DNA from: Natronosporangium hydrolyticum
Lineage (GTDB): Bacteria; Actinomycetota; Actinomycetes; Mycobacteriales; Micromonosporaceae
DNA length: 64,000 nucleotides
Reading direction: 5' to 3'
NCBI RefSeq assembly: GCF_016925615.1
Contig: NZ_CP070499.1
Span: 1,612,001-1,676,000, forward strand
In this document: positions 1 to 8,103 of the stretch, in pieces
How the letters are laid out: every line of letters starts with the position of its first letter
How positions within the stretch are numbered: the first letter of the stretch is position 1
Notes under the pieces: model-generated
Database searches by the model: none
Seen by the model: the letters and a program-made list of their open reading frames with translations, nothing else
What the model was told of the DNA's origin: nothing
Program-made: the position numbers and the translations under genes

Positions 1-144
1 GGCCTCCGTGTGGTGGCCGGTCTGGCCCCGCCGGTGCCCCCGCGGGCAACCCGGCTGGCGCAAGGCCAGCTCACCGCACAGGGGGAGATCGTCGATCCGC
101 TTGCGGCGGATCGAGCCGGAAGGCCAACCGACCGGGTTGGCTGA
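1..144 (+). CDS. C-terminal fragment of a TIGR03936-type radical-SAM-associated protein (DUF2344), partial
   Basis: Frame 1 is open from the window edge to a TGA at 142-144 and encodes 47 residues. The fragment contains LAPPVPPRATRLAQG followed by a DPLAADR tail. That is the kind of ending I recall for the TIGR03936 (DUF2344) protein normally encoded immediately upstream of rne in actinobacteria. The position directly before RNase E/G supports this. Only the extreme C-terminus is visible, so function cannot be judged from it. Confidence 0.5.
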   Translation, partial: GLRVVAGLAPPVPPRATRLAQGQLTAQGEIVDPLAADRAGRPTDRVG

Positions 145-289
145 GCCCGTCGGGCACGGTTTGACGTCATCGTTCCCGACTTCGGTCGCGACCCGCCTCC
201 CGGCGGGGGGTGACCGGCCACAACTGAGGTAACCCCTGCGTGGCTGCGTGCTTCGCGCCCGGGGGGAACCGGAACTGGAGATTGCCCGG

Positions 290-2956
290 ATGCTCGACCA
301 CGAGCCAGGCGCGACCGACCCGTCCGCCGCTGAACCGACGGAGCCCGGTAGGGCCGACCAACGGGAGGCTGCGGCACCGTCGGAGTCGCCGACCACCGAT
401 GCGCGCGAGGGGCGGACCCGTCGCCGTCGCAGCAGCCAACCCGTGCTGGACTTCGCCGCTGCCGAGCAGCCGGGGGCCGCAGCGCCGGCAGAGCCGGCGG
501 CGTCCCCGGTCCAGCCGGAGCCGGCCCGGCCACCCCAGACTGCGGTGCTCTTCATGCCTCCCGCGGAGTTGCCGACCGATCGGCCGGAGCCCGCCGCTGG
601 CGGCGCCTCGGCGACGGGTGATGAACCGGCCGCCGAGCCACGGAAGCGACGCCGGAGCCGGCGCGCGGGCGCCGAGGAGGAGTCCGCACCGGGGCGCAGC
701 GAGCCCGCGGAGTCCAGCGGGTCGGCGCCGGCCAAGTCGAAAGCGAAGTCGAAGCCGAAGGACGCCGACAAAGACGCCGCCAAGGAGACCGTCAAGGAGC
801 CGGCGGCGGCCGACGAGGCCGATGATTCGGCCGATGACGATTCGGCTGCCGGGCGTTCCCGCCGCCGTGGTCGTCGCGGCCGGGGCCGGGGGAAGGGCAC
901 CGCGGAGTCGGCCGAGGGCGAGGACGCGACCGGCGAACCGGCTGAGGCCGGCGGCGGCGCCGCCGCGGAGACCGGCGATGACGGCGACGAGCCCGACGGC
1001 GACGACAACGGTGACGGTTCGGTGACCCGGCGTCGCCGGCGACGGCGTCGCAAGGGAGCTGGCGGCGGCGACGCGGAGACCACATCTGAGGACGGCGTCA
1101 CCACCGTGGTCAAGGTGCGCGAGCCCCGTGCCACCGAGGACGAGGTCCGCGGGGTCAGCGGATCCACCCGGCTGGAGGCGAAGCGGCAGCGCCGTCGGGG
1201 TGGCCGGGAGCAGCGGCGGACCCGCCCAGCGGTGCTGACCGAGTCGGAGTTTCTCGCCCGTCGGGAGGCCGTCGACCGGGTGATGGTGATCCGCCAGCAG
1301 GGCCCGGAGCGCGCCACCCAGATCGGTGTGCTTGAGGACGGCATCCTGGTCGAGCACTACGTCAGCCGGTCCAACACCAGCTCCATGGTCGGCAGCGTGT
1401 ACCTGGGCAAGGTGCAGAACGTCCTACCCAGCATGGAAGCCGCCTTCGTCGACGTGGGTCGGGGCCGCAACGCCGTGCTCTACGCCGGCGAGGTCAACTG
1501 GGACGCCGCTGGCCTGGCGGGGAAGTCCCGCTCGATCGAGCAGGCGCTCAGCTCCGGCGACTCGGTCCTGGTGCAGGTCACCAAGGATCCGGTCGGGCAC
1601 AAGGGGGCGAGGCTGACCAGCAACCTGGCGCTCTCCGGTCGTCACCTGGTCTACACCCCGCACGGTAACGCTTCCGGGATCAGCCGAAAGTTGCCGGAGA
1701 ACGAGCGCCGCCGGCTGCGGGACGTGCTCAAGAACCTGGTGCCCGACGGCGCCGGGGTGATCGTCCGGACCGCGGCGGAGAGCGCGAGCGCCGACGAGCT
1801 GGAGCGGGACGTCAAGCGGCTGCAGGCGCAGTGGGAAGACATCCAGGAGAAGGCCGGCAAGAGCACCGCGCCGGCGTTGCTCTACTCCGAGCCTGACCTG
1901 GTGGTCCGAGTGGTCCGGGATCTGTTCAACGAGGACTTCCGCGAGCTGGTGATCGAGGGCCAGGAGGCGTACGAGACGGTCGAGGCGTACCTCTCCCACG
2001 TCTCCCCGGACCTGGTGTCGCGGCTGCGTCGGCACACCGGTACCACCGACGCGTTCAACGCGTACCGGATCGAAGAGCAGATCCTGAAAGGGCTGGACCG
2101 CAAGGTCTTCCTGCCGTCCGGCGGCCACCTGGTCTTCGACCGGACCGAGGCGATGACCGTGATCGATGTGAACACCGGTAAGTACACCGGGACCGGCGGC
2201 AACCTGGAGGAGACCGTCACCCGGAACAACCTGGAGGCGGCCGAGGAGATCGTGCGCCAGCTACGGCTGCGCGACATCGGCGGGATCATCGTCATCGACT
2301 TCATCGACATGGTGCTGGAGTCGAACCGGGAGCTGGTGCTGCGTCGACTCACCGAGTGCCTGGGGCGGGATCGGACCAAGCACCAGGTCACCGAGATCAC
2401 TTCGCTCGGGTTGGTGCAGATGACCCGGAAGCGGGTCGGGGCGGGGCTGCTGGAGGTGTTCAGCGAGCCCTGCGACTGCTGCAAGGGTCGGGGCGTGGTG
2501 GTGCGCACCGATCCGGTCGCGGAGAAGGCGCGACCGGAGAGCGCCGGCGCCGGCGAGAAGGTGAAGGCGGTGGCTTCGGCATCGACCGCGCCCGCGGGGT
2601 CGGCCTCGGGCTCTTCCTCGGGGTCGGGGACCGGTAGCGGCCGTCGGCGTGGCCGGCGTGGCGGCAGCACCAAAGCGGCGACGTCGGAGCCGGCGGTCGC
2701 CGACGACGACACCATGGGCTACGACCTGTCCCGGTACGAGCAACCGGCCGGGCCGGTGTCAGAGGTGGCGGCGGCCGGGCCCGAGCCGGCGACCGCGGCC
2801 CCGGTCGAGCCGCGGTACGGCGGCGGCCCGGAAGGGGCGGTGGCGCCGGCCCCGTCGTCGCAGGGCGCTACCGCGATGCCGCTGACCGTCACTGAGGAGG
2901 CGGGCTTGTCGGGGGTGCTGAAGCGGCTCCGGCGGCGAGGTGGTCGCGCCCGCTGA
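290..2956 (+). CDS. rne: Ribonuclease E/G family endoribonuclease
   Basis: Single-strand-specific endoribonuclease for rRNA maturation and mRNA decay. The first ~300 residues are a low-complexity, Arg/Glu/Pro/Ala-rich extension typical of actinobacterial RNase E. An S1 domain follows (around SMVGSVYLGKVQNVLPSMEA). The DNase I-like catalytic region has the two Asp-bearing motifs MTVIDVNTGKYTG and IIVIDFIDM. A zinc-link motif CDCCKGRG follows, then a Gly/Ser/Arg-rich tail. I chose ATG 290, preceded by a GGAG about 10 bases upstream, over an in-frame GTG at 248, because family members usually begin ML-D/E-x-E-P. It lies between a DUF2344-type gene and two lipoprotein genes ahead of rplU, a familiar actinobacterial order. 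The long antisense frame across its 5' half is a GC-skew shadow. Confidence 0.95.
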   Translation: MLDHEPGATDPSAAEPTEPGRADQREAAAPSESPTTDAREGRTRRRRSSQPVLDFAAAEQPGAAAPAEPAASPVQPEPARPPQTAVLFMPPAELPTDRPEPAAGGASATGDEPAAEPRKRRRSRRAGAEEESAPGRSEPAESSGSAPAKSKAKSKPKDADKDAAKETVKEPAAADEADDSADDDSAAGRSRRRGRRGRGRGKGTAESAEGEDATGEPAEAGGGAAAETGDDGDEPDGDDNGDGSVTRRRRRRRRKGAGGGDAETTSEDGVTTVVKVREPRATEDEVRGVSGSTRLEAKRQRRRGGREQRRTRPAVLTESEFLARREAVDRVMVIRQQGPERATQIGVLEDGILVEHYVSRSNTSSMVGSVYLGKVQNVLPSMEAAFVDVGRGRNAVLYAGEVNWDAAGLAGKSRSIEQALSSGDSVLVQVTKDPVGHKGARLTSNLALSGRHLVYTPHGNASGISRKLPENERRRLRDVLKNLVPDGAGVIVRTAAESASADELERDVKRLQAQWEDIQEKAGKSTAPALLYSEPDLVVRVVRDLFNEDFRELVIEGQEAYETVEAYLSHVSPDLVSRLRRHTGTTDAFNAYRIEEQILKGLDRKVFLPSGGHLVFDRTEAMTVIDVNTGKYTGTGGNLEETVTRNNLEAAEEIVRQLRLRDIGGIIVIDFIDMVLESNRELVLRRLTECLGRDRTKHQVTEITSLGLVQMTRKRVGAGLLEVFSEPCDCCKGRGVVVRTDPVAEKARPESAGAGEKVKAVASASTAPAGSASGSSSGSGTGSGRRRGRRGGSTKAATSEPAVADDDTMGYDLSRYEQPAGPVSEVAAAGPEPATAAPVEPRYGGGPEGAVAPAPSSQGATAMPLTVTEEAGLSGVLKRLRRRGGRAR

Positions 2957-3035
2957 CCGGCCGGCGAAGGGGTCGCGCGCGACGCTGGCCACCGGTATGG
3001 TGGGAGCGTTCCCACACCCCTTGTAGGAGGTCGCG

Positions 3036-3479
3036 ATGCGACGCCCGCTCCTCGCCGTCGCCGGTGCCGTGATCCTGTTGGCCAGCGCGTGCGGCTCCGA
3101 CCCCGGTTCGCTCAGCTCGGATGACGAGTCCGCCTGTCAGGAGTATTACCAGGTGATCAACGCCTGGAGCAAAGATTACGGGGCGGAGATGGGTGCGGTG
3201 GGGCAGGCGGTCGCCGCCGGCGACGAGGACCGGCAGGAGACCGCGGTGGCGGTGGTCCGCGAGCTCTTCGCCGATATGGCCGGTGACCTGCGCGAGCAGT
3301 CCGACGGCACCGACGACCAGGAGTTGGCCGAGGCGCTCGGCGAGGCGGCCGATGGGCTGGACGAGATCGCCGGGCAGATCGAGACCTATGACGACGTCAC
3401 CGCCGCCCCGGAGCTGATGTCGAATGGCCAGTTCGCCGAGGCGGGCCAGCGGGTCAGCGACCGCTGCGCCGAGGAGTAG
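3036..3479 (+). CDS. Putative lipoprotein, helical, paralogue of the next gene
   Basis: 147 residues with a type II signal peptide: Arg-Arg N-terminus, hydrophobic core and lipobox LASAC with the lipidated Cys near residue 19. The mature part is acidic and predicted almost entirely helical. It has one Cys shortly after the lipobox region (ESACQEYY) and one near the C-terminus (SDRCAEE), which could form a disulfide. A strong Shine-Dalgarno (TAGGAGG) lies 6-7 bases before ATG 3036. The neighbouring gene at 3551 has the same length and architecture, so the two look like a tandem duplication. I know no function for the family; an envelope role is inferred only from the lipobox. Confidence 0.75.
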   Translation: MRRPLLAVAGAVILLASACGSDPGSLSSDDESACQEYYQVINAWSKDYGAEMGAVGQAVAAGDEDRQETAVAVVRELFADMAGDLREQSDGTDDQELAEALGEAADGLDEIAGQIETYDDVTAAPELMSNGQFAEAGQRVSDRCAEE

Positions 3480-3550
3480 CCCCGCGGTCGAGGTTGTCGG
3501 GGGCGCGTACCCTGCCATGGTCACACTCGACCATGGGAGGAGCACCAGAC

Positions 3551-3973
3551 ATGCGACGAAAGCTCGCCGCGGCGGCGTTGGCCGCTGGCTTGTTCGCGGT
3601 CGCCGGCTGCGGCGATGACGACGACGGGGGTTCGGCCAGCACCGAAGAGGTCTGTGCGCAGATCGACGAGGCCGTGGAGCCGCTCACGGATGACTTCAAC
3701 GAGGCGGTGGGCGCGGCTGGCACCGCCGCGGCGACCGAGGACGAGGCGGCGCTCGCCGAGGCGATGATTCAGCTCGACCAGGTGGTGGACGAGGTGACGA
3801 CGGCGCTGCGGGACGGTGCCGCGGACGCCGAAGATGAAGACTTCAGCGAGGCGCTGGAGGAGTACGCCGCCGAGATCGAGGACCTGGTGGCTACGGTCGT
3901 GGCCGGCGAGGTTCCCGACCTGGCCCGCCAGGAGGAGGCCGCCCAGCGGGTCGGGGAGCACTGCAACACGTAG
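3551..3973 (+). CDS. Putative lipoprotein, helical, paralogue of the previous gene
   Basis: 140 residues from ATG 3551, preceded by GGGAGG at 3535-3540. A longer reading from 3494 would put 19 residues in front of the signal peptide and is unlikely. The signal peptide MRRKLAAAALAAGLFAVAGC has lipobox VAGC, followed by an Asp/Gly linker. The mature domain is acidic and helical, with Cys residues at its beginning (EEVCAQID) and very end (GEHCNT), as in the upstream paralogue. No catalytic motif is seen. The pair sits between rne and rplU and is probably transcribed from its own promoter region at 3480-3540. Confidence 0.75.
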   Translation: MRRKLAAAALAAGLFAVAGCGDDDDGGSASTEEVCAQIDEAVEPLTDDFNEAVGAAGTAAATEDEAALAEAMIQLDQVVDEVTTALRDGAADAEDEDFSEALEEYAAEIEDLVATVVAGEVPDLARQEEAAQRVGEHCNT

Positions 3974-4160
3974 CCAGTTCCGTGCCGGCGGGCGATCCCC
4001 CCGGGGTTGGGTACACCCGCCGGCATGGCGTATTCTGTACGACGGCGTGCGGAAGTGCGCCACACTCTGTGTGTGCTCATGACTTGTGGCTGTTGCGCGG
4101 CGTTCCGCCTGCGGGCAAGGCCCGGCACACCGACCGATGCCAGCACGGACAGGAAAGCCG

Positions 4161-4475
4161 ATGTACGCGATCGTCAAGACCGGCGGCAAGCAGTACAAGG
4201 TCACCGAAGGTGACGTGATCGAGGTGGAGAAGCTCATCGGGGACCCCGGTGACGCGGTGTCGCTCCCCGCGGTGCTGCTCGTCGATGGAGAGCAGGTTGT
4301 GAGCGACCCGGCGCGGCTCGCCGAGGTGGCGGTCGCCGGGGAGCTGGTGGCCCACTCCAAGGGGCCGAAGATCCGGATTCACAAGTTCAAGAACAAGACC
4401 GGCTACCACAAGCGCCAGGGTCACCGCCAGCCGTTGACTCAGGTGAAGGTTACCGGCATCTCCACCGGGAAGTAG
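4161..4475 (+). CDS. rplU: 50S ribosomal protein L21
   Basis: 104 residues, full length for bL21. The N-terminus [14 protein letters not shown] and the C-terminal [17 protein letters not shown] segment are diagnostic. ATG 4161 is chosen because it gives the canonical N-terminus; in-frame upstream codons would add 25 unrelated residues. bL21 binds 23S rRNA in the large subunit. The gene is 12 bases upstream of rpmA, with obgE following, the conserved rplU-rpmA-obgE operon. The ~185 bases upstream (3974-4160) are relatively AT-rich around TATTCTGTAC (4029-4038), a plausible promoter area for the operon. Confidence 0.98.
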   Translation: MYAIVKTGGKQYKVTEGDVIEVEKLIGDPGDAVSLPAVLLVDGEQVVSDPARLAEVAVAGELVAHSKGPKIRIHKFKNKTGYHKRQGHRQPLTQVKVTGISTGK

Positions 4476-4487
4476 GAGCGAACCGAC

Positions 4488-4745
4488 ATGGCACACAAGA
4501 AGGGTGCGTCCAGCTCACGGAATGGGCGCGACTCCGAGTCCAAGCGACTGGGTGTGAAGCGCTTCGGTGGCCAGCTCGTCAACGCCGGCGAGATCCTGGT
4601 CCGGCAGCGCGGCACCAAGTTCCACCCTGGCGAATTGGTGGGGCGGGGCAGCGACGACACGCTCTTCGCGTTGGCGCCCGGCCACGTCCGCTTCGGCGTC
4701 CGGCGCGGTCGCAAGGTGGTAAACGTCACTCCGGCTGCGGAGTAG
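4488..4745 (+). CDS. rpmA: 50S ribosomal protein L27
   Basis: 85 residues beginning [16 protein letters not shown], the standard bL27 N-terminus that reaches towards the peptidyl-transferase centre. The LGVKRFGGQ and [16 protein letters not shown] motifs are present. There is no N-terminal extension of the type proteolytically removed in Firmicutes. The gene follows rplU by 12 bases with TAGGAGCGAACC as ribosome binding site, and precedes obgE by about 45 bases. Confidence 0.98.
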   Translation: MAHKKGASSSRNGRDSESKRLGVKRFGGQLVNAGEILVRQRGTKFHPGELVGRGSDDTLFALAPGHVRFGVRRGRKVVNVTPAAE

Positions 4746-4790
4746 GCGAATCGCCACCACCTCACCACGACGGTCTCTGGCGCATCGGCG

Positions 4791-6281
4791 ATGACCAGCT
4801 TTGTTGACCGGGTGGCCTTGCGGATCCAGGCTGGCGACGGCGGCCACGGCTGCGTCTCGATCCACCGGGAGAAGTTCAAGCCGCTCGGCGGCCCGGACGG
4901 CGGCAACGGCGGCCACGGCGGGGATGTCCTGCTGGTTGTCGACCCTGGCAGCCACACCCTGCTCGACTTCCATTACCGGCCCCGGATCAAGGCGCCCAAC
5001 GGCACCCAGGGCCAGGGCGCCAAGCGTGACGGCGCCGCCGGTACCGACCTGGTCCTGCCGGTCCCGGACGGGACCGTCGTGCAGACCGTCGCCGGCGAGG
5101 TGCTCGCCGACCTGGTCGGCGCCGGCACCACCTATGTGGTGGCCCGCGGTGGGCGGGGTGGCCGCGGCAACGCCGCCCTCGCCAACAGCCGGCGCAAGGC
5201 GCCCGGCTTCGCCGAGCTCGGGGAGCCAGGGGAGCACCGCGAGGTGGTCCTTGAGCTCAAGAGCGTCGCCGACGTGGGGTTGGTCGGTTTTCCCTCGGCG
5301 GGTAAGTCCTCGCTGATCTCAGCGGTCTCGGCCGCCAGACCCAAGGTCGCCGACTATCCCTTCACCACTCTGGCGCCCAACCTGGGCGTGGTCCGGGTCG
5401 CCGACACCACGTTCACCGTCGCCGACGTGCCGGGGCTGATCCCCGGCGCCGCCACCGGCAAGGGGCTGGGGTTGGAGTTCCTCCGACACGTCGAACGCTG
5501 CGCGGTGCTGGTGCATGTGATCGACACCGCGACGATGGAGTCGGAGCGGGATCCGATCCGGGACATCGACGCGATCGAGGCGGAGCTGACCGCCTACGGT
5601 GGGCTGTCCGACCGGCCCCGGCTGGTCGCGCTCAACAAGGTCGACATCACCGACGGCCGTACCCTGGCGGAGCTGGTGCGGCCCGAGCTGGCCGCGCGGG
5701 GCCTGCGGGTCTTCGAGGTCAGCGCGGCGACCAGGGAAGGGCTACGGGAGCTCACCAACGCCATGGCCGAGTTGGTGTCGGCCTCCCGGGGAGCGCGCGG
5801 ACCGGTCGAACCGACCCGCACCGTGCTGCGCCCGACGCCGATCGACGACAGCGGCTTCGCGGTCACGCAGGCGCCGGATGGTGTGTTCGTGGTCGCCGGT
5901 GCCCGACCGGAGCGTTGGGTGCGACAGACCAACTTCGACAACGACGAGGCGGTCGGCTACCTCGCGGACCGGTTGGCGCGGCTCGGGGTGGAGGATGCGC
6001 TGGCGAAAGCGGGCGCGGAGCCGGGCTGTACGGTCCGCATCGGCGAGCGCGAGTTCGACTGGCAACCAACTGTCCACTCCGACCCGGATCACGTGTCGGC
6101 GGTGCGCGGCGCCGATGAGCGGCTGGTCGACCGGCCGCGACGGCGCACCGCGGCGGAGCGGTTGGCGGCCCGCAACGCGCGGCGGCGGCCGCCCGCCGAC
6201 GAGGCGACTGCCGGCGAGGCGGCTGCGGGCGAGGCGGGCGAGGCGGCCGCAGAGACCGCTGCCGAAGGCAACGAGCAGTAA
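4791..6281 (+). CDS. obgE: GTPase Obg (ribosome assembly / stress GTPase)
   Basis: 496 residues. The Gly-rich Obg fold occupies about 1-157 ([13 protein letters not shown]). The G domain follows: G1 GFPSAGKSS, switch [16 protein letters not shown]3 DVPGLI and G4 NKVD. The C-terminal OCT domain covers roughly 350-430, and the tail is Ala/Glu/Arg-rich and disordered. Obg binds the 50S subunit and couples ribosome assembly to GTP/ppGpp. It is the last gene of rplU-rpmA-obgE. A proB gene often follows in other actinobacteria but is absent here. The Ala-Gly-Glu repeats in the final 25 residues look like recent slippage. Confidence 0.97.
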   Translation: MTSFVDRVALRIQAGDGGHGCVSIHREKFKPLGGPDGGNGGHGGDVLLVVDPGSHTLLDFHYRPRIKAPNGTQGQGAKRDGAAGTDLVLPVPDGTVVQTVAGEVLADLVGAGTTYVVARGGRGGRGNAALANSRRKAPGFAELGEPGEHREVVLELKSVADVGLVGFPSAGKSSLISAVSAARPKVADYPFTTLAPNLGVVRVADTTFTVADVPGLIPGAATGKGLGLEFLRHVERCAVLVHVIDTATMESERDPIRDIDAIEAELTAYGGLSDRPRLVALNKVDITDGRTLAELVRPELAARGLRVFEVSAATREGLRELTNAMAELVSASRGARGPVEPTRTVLRPTPIDDSGFAVTQAPDGVFVVAGARPERWVRQTNFDNDEAVGYLADRLARLGVEDALAKAGAEPGCTVRIGEREFDWQPTVHSDPDHVSAVRGADERLVDRPRRRTAAERLAARNARRRPPADEATAGEAAAGEAGEAAAETAAEGNEQ

Positions 6282-6396
6282 CCGCAACCGCGGCGTCTCA
6301 TAATTCGGTCGGCGATCGGCTGCGTACGCATGGTAAAGATGGTCGCCGATGCTGCTGGGCTGCGGATGACTAGAAGTTGTGGCACGATGACCGCCT

Positions 6397-6801
6397 ATGA
6401 CCGAAACCCCGGTTCTGGACACCCCTGAAGCTATTCGTGAGCATCTGGAGATCGCGCTCGACCCGGCGGATCGGCGTCAACGCGGTGTGCGCTTCGTGCT
6501 CTGTGATGCCGACAACCGGGTGATGGTCCACTGTCCGGTGGACGACGTGCCCGCGGATGTCGATTCGGAGGACTGCACCCATTTCGTCTCGGTCTTCGCC
6601 TCCGCATTAGCGGAGGGCGATGAAGGCGGCGGCATGCTCGTGGCGTTGACCCGTCCCGGTTCTGGGACGATCAACGACCTCGATCGGATCTGGTTCCGGG
6701 TCACGCATGAAGTGTGCGCCCAGAACGGGGTCCGGGTGATCGGCGTACACCTGCTCACTCCGTCCGACCATCGGGAGATCCACCCTGATGACGCGATCTG
6801 A
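6397..6801 (+). CDS. Conserved hypothetical actinobacterial protein
   Basis: 134 residues, soluble, no signal peptide. It begins MTETPVLDTPEAIREHLE. The centre reads as a compact alpha/beta domain: VRFVLCDADNRVMVHCPVDD, then a LVALTRPGSG strand-loop and a C-terminal IGVHLLTPSDHREI strand. I recognise the pattern from uncharacterised actinobacterial proteins but cannot assign activity. It may share a fold with RadC/JAB-like domains, but it lacks the HxHP metal motif, so no peptidase activity is claimed. It stands alone and is convergent with trpS across a strong terminator hairpin. Confidence 0.65.
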   Translation: MTETPVLDTPEAIREHLEIALDPADRRQRGVRFVLCDADNRVMVHCPVDDVPADVDSEDCTHFVSVFASALAEGDEGGGMLVALTRPGSGTINDLDRIWFRVTHEVCAQNGVRVIGVHLLTPSDHREIHPDDAI

Positions 6802-6814
6802 CGCGGTCCCCGGT

Positions 6815-6840
6815 GGCCCGCCCGGCAGTCCGGGCGGGCC
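6815..6840. terminator. Bidirectional terminator hairpin
   Basis: A perfect 11-bp stem, GGCCCGCCCGG against CCGGGCGGGCC, with a CAGT loop, sits between the convergent 6397-6801 gene and trpS, whose stop is at 6849. A U-tract is lacking, as is common in high-GC actinobacteria. The symmetry allows it to serve both strands. Confidence 0.7.
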
Positions 6841-6848
6841 GGGCGGGC

Positions 6849-7916
6849 TTACAGCAGCCCGAGCGCCCGACGGGCCCGGGCGACGGTCGCGCTGGCTCGG
6901 GTGCGGGCACGGTCCCGACCAGCGGTGAGGACCGCCCGCACCTGATGCGGGTCTCTCGCCAGCGTCAGGTAGCGCCGCTGAATCGGGGCGAGGAGATCGA
7001 TTACCACCTCGGCCGCCGTCTCCTTCAGCTGGCGGTAGGAAGAGAGGCCGGCGGCCACCTCGGCCGGTTCGGTGTCGGCGCCGGCCGCGATGATCTCCAA
7101 CAGGTTGGCGACGCCGGGCTGTCCGATCGGGTCGTGCCGAATCTCCCTGCCCTGGTCGGTCACCGCCCGGGCGATCTTCCGCCGCAGTACGTCGGGCGGG
7201 TCCAGCAGGTAGATCACGCCCTGGCCGCTGCGGCGTGACTTGCCCATCTTGGCGCCCGGATCACTGAGGTCCATGATCCGTGCGGCTACCCGGGGGGTCA
7301 CCGCGCGGGGCACCGTAAACGTCTCGCCGTACCGGTTGTTGAATCGGCTGGCGAGGTCGCGGGCGAGCTCCAGGTGCTGGCGTTGGTCCTCGCCGACCGG
7401 CACCTCGTCGGTGTCGTGGAGCAAGATGTCGGCCGCCATCAGCACCGGATAGGTGAGTAGGCTCAACCGGCTGTGGCCGGTCCCCGACGCCTGTGCCCGC
7501 TGCCGAAACTGGATCATCCGATGGACCTCGCCGTGGCTGGCGACACACTCCAGCAGATAGTGCAGTTCGGTGTGTTCCGGCAGCTGCGACTGAACGTAGA
7601 TGGTGGTGCTGGCCGGGTCCACCCCGGCGGCGAGCAGCGTCGTCGCCTGTTCCAGCGTGTACGCCCGTACCTCGTGGGGGCGATGGTCCACGGTGAGCGC
7701 GTGCAGGTCCACGATGGCGACCAGGTTGGCGTCGTCGTCGGCGGTGGACTGCGCGGTGACCATGGGCCGGATCGCGCCGAGATAATTGCCGAGTTGTAGC
7801 CGGCCGGTCGGGGCGAGCCCGGTCAGTCGGCGGACGCGCCGGCCGGTGTCGGGGTGCGGGCGTTGACCGGCTGTGGTCGGGGCTGGCCGGTCGGCGGTGG
7901 GGACTGGTGGAGACAT
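6849..7916 (-). CDS. trpS: Tryptophanyl-tRNA synthetase, divergent (auxiliary/indolmycin-resistant-like)
   Basis: 355 residues. Class I aminoacyl-tRNA synthetase charging tRNA-Trp. The HIGH-type signature is GLAPTGRLQLGNYLGA (residues 33-48) and the KMSKS loop is KMGKS (223-227). MIQFRQRAQ, VLMAADILLHDTDEVPVGEDQ and the C-terminal anticodon-binding helices are also present. KMGKS rather than the usual MSKS, and an acidic DDDAN stretch where bacterial enzymes carry a His before the IVDxHA block, set it apart from the standard housekeeping enzyme. They recall the auxiliary TrpRS1 type of Streptomyces. Expression is very probably controlled by the attenuator just upstream (7972-8079) and perhaps by a hairpin over its ribosome binding site. 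Whether the genome carries a second trpS cannot be seen here. Confidence 0.93.
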   Translation of the reverse strand: MSPPVPTADRPAPTTAGQRPHPDTGRRVRRLTGLAPTGRLQLGNYLGAIRPMVTAQSTADDDANLVAIVDLHALTVDHRPHEVRAYTLEQATTLLAAGVDPASTTIYVQSQLPEHTELHYLLECVASHGEVHRMIQFRQRAQASGTGHSRLSLLTYPVLMAADILLHDTDEVPVGEDQRQHLELARDLASRFNNRYGETFTVPRAVTPRVAARIMDLSDPGAKMGKSRRSGQGVIYLLDPPDVLRRKIARAVTDQGREIRHDPIGQPGVANLLEIIAAGADTEPAEVAAGLSSYRQLKETAAEVVIDLLAPIQRRYLTLARDPHQVRAVLTAGRDRARTRASATVARARRALGLL

Positions 7917-7923
7917 GGCTGTG

Positions 7924-7942
7924 GGCTCCTCTCTGGGGAGCC
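7924..7942 (-). promoter_or_regulatory. Hairpin sequestering the trpS ribosome binding site
   Basis: On the minus strand GGCTCC pairs with GGAGCC (6 bp). The 3' arm contains the AGAGGAG Shine-Dalgarno that lies 8 bases before the trpS ATG. Folding would hide the site from ribosomes. This adds a possible translational layer to the transcription attenuator; it is inference from sequence alone. Confidence 0.45.
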
Positions 7943-7971
7943 GCCTGGCCGGGCGCTGTGGCCGCAGCAGA

Positions 7972-8079
7972 ACGGCCGCCCGGAGGCGGCCGTGGTAGCT
8001 GCTGCGTGGGATCGGTGGCCGCCGGTTACGGCGCCCACCAGCGGAGTTGGCTCAACGTCCCATGCATTCGGTAAGCATA
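7972..8079 (-). promoter_or_regulatory. Trp-responsive ribosome-mediated attenuator of trpS
   Basis: Read on the minus strand. A -10-like TATGCT (8074-8079) lies 6 bases before the ATG of a 13-codon leader with tandem Trp codons. Segment 1 (CGCCG, 8029-8033, overlapping the last sense codons and stop) pairs with segment 2 (CGGCG, 8020-8024). Segment 2 (GGCGGCC, 8017-8023) pairs with segment 3 (GGCCGCC, 7985-7991). Segments 3 and 4 form a perfect 9-bp terminator stem with a TCCG loop (7972-7993). This is the classical 1:2, 2:3, 3:4 layout. A ribosome stalled at the Trp codons would mask segment 1 and favour the 2:3 antiterminator. The auxiliary trpRS1 of Streptomyces coelicolor is known to use ribosome-mediated attenuation, which fits. 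Confidence 0.8.
8026..8067 (-). CDS. trpS leader peptide with tandem Trp codons
   Basis: A 13-codon reading frame encoding MHGTLSQLRWWAP and ending in TAA, about 110 bases upstream of trpS. Two adjacent TGG codons at positions 10-11 lie just before the hairpin segments. I see no Shine-Dalgarno. The -10-like TATGCT ends 6 bases before the ATG, so the transcript may start at the ATG (leaderless). The Trp pair in such a short frame, in front of a tryptophanyl-tRNA synthetase, makes chance unlikely. Confidence 0.8.
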   Translation of the reverse strand: MHGTLSQLRWWAP

Positions 8080-8103
8080 TCAGTGAGGAGCGTGGTGGCG
8101 CAG

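Noticed and set aside
167-1357. 396-codon open frame on the minus strand across the 5' half of rne
   Set aside because: Arises from the GC-rich codon pattern of the RNase E low-complexity region. No recognisable domain, and the opposite frame is a clear gene.
6397-6801. RadC or JAB-domain assignment for the 134-residue protein
   Set aside because: No HxHP metal motif. Similarity is at most in overall strand pattern, so it is left as hypothetical.
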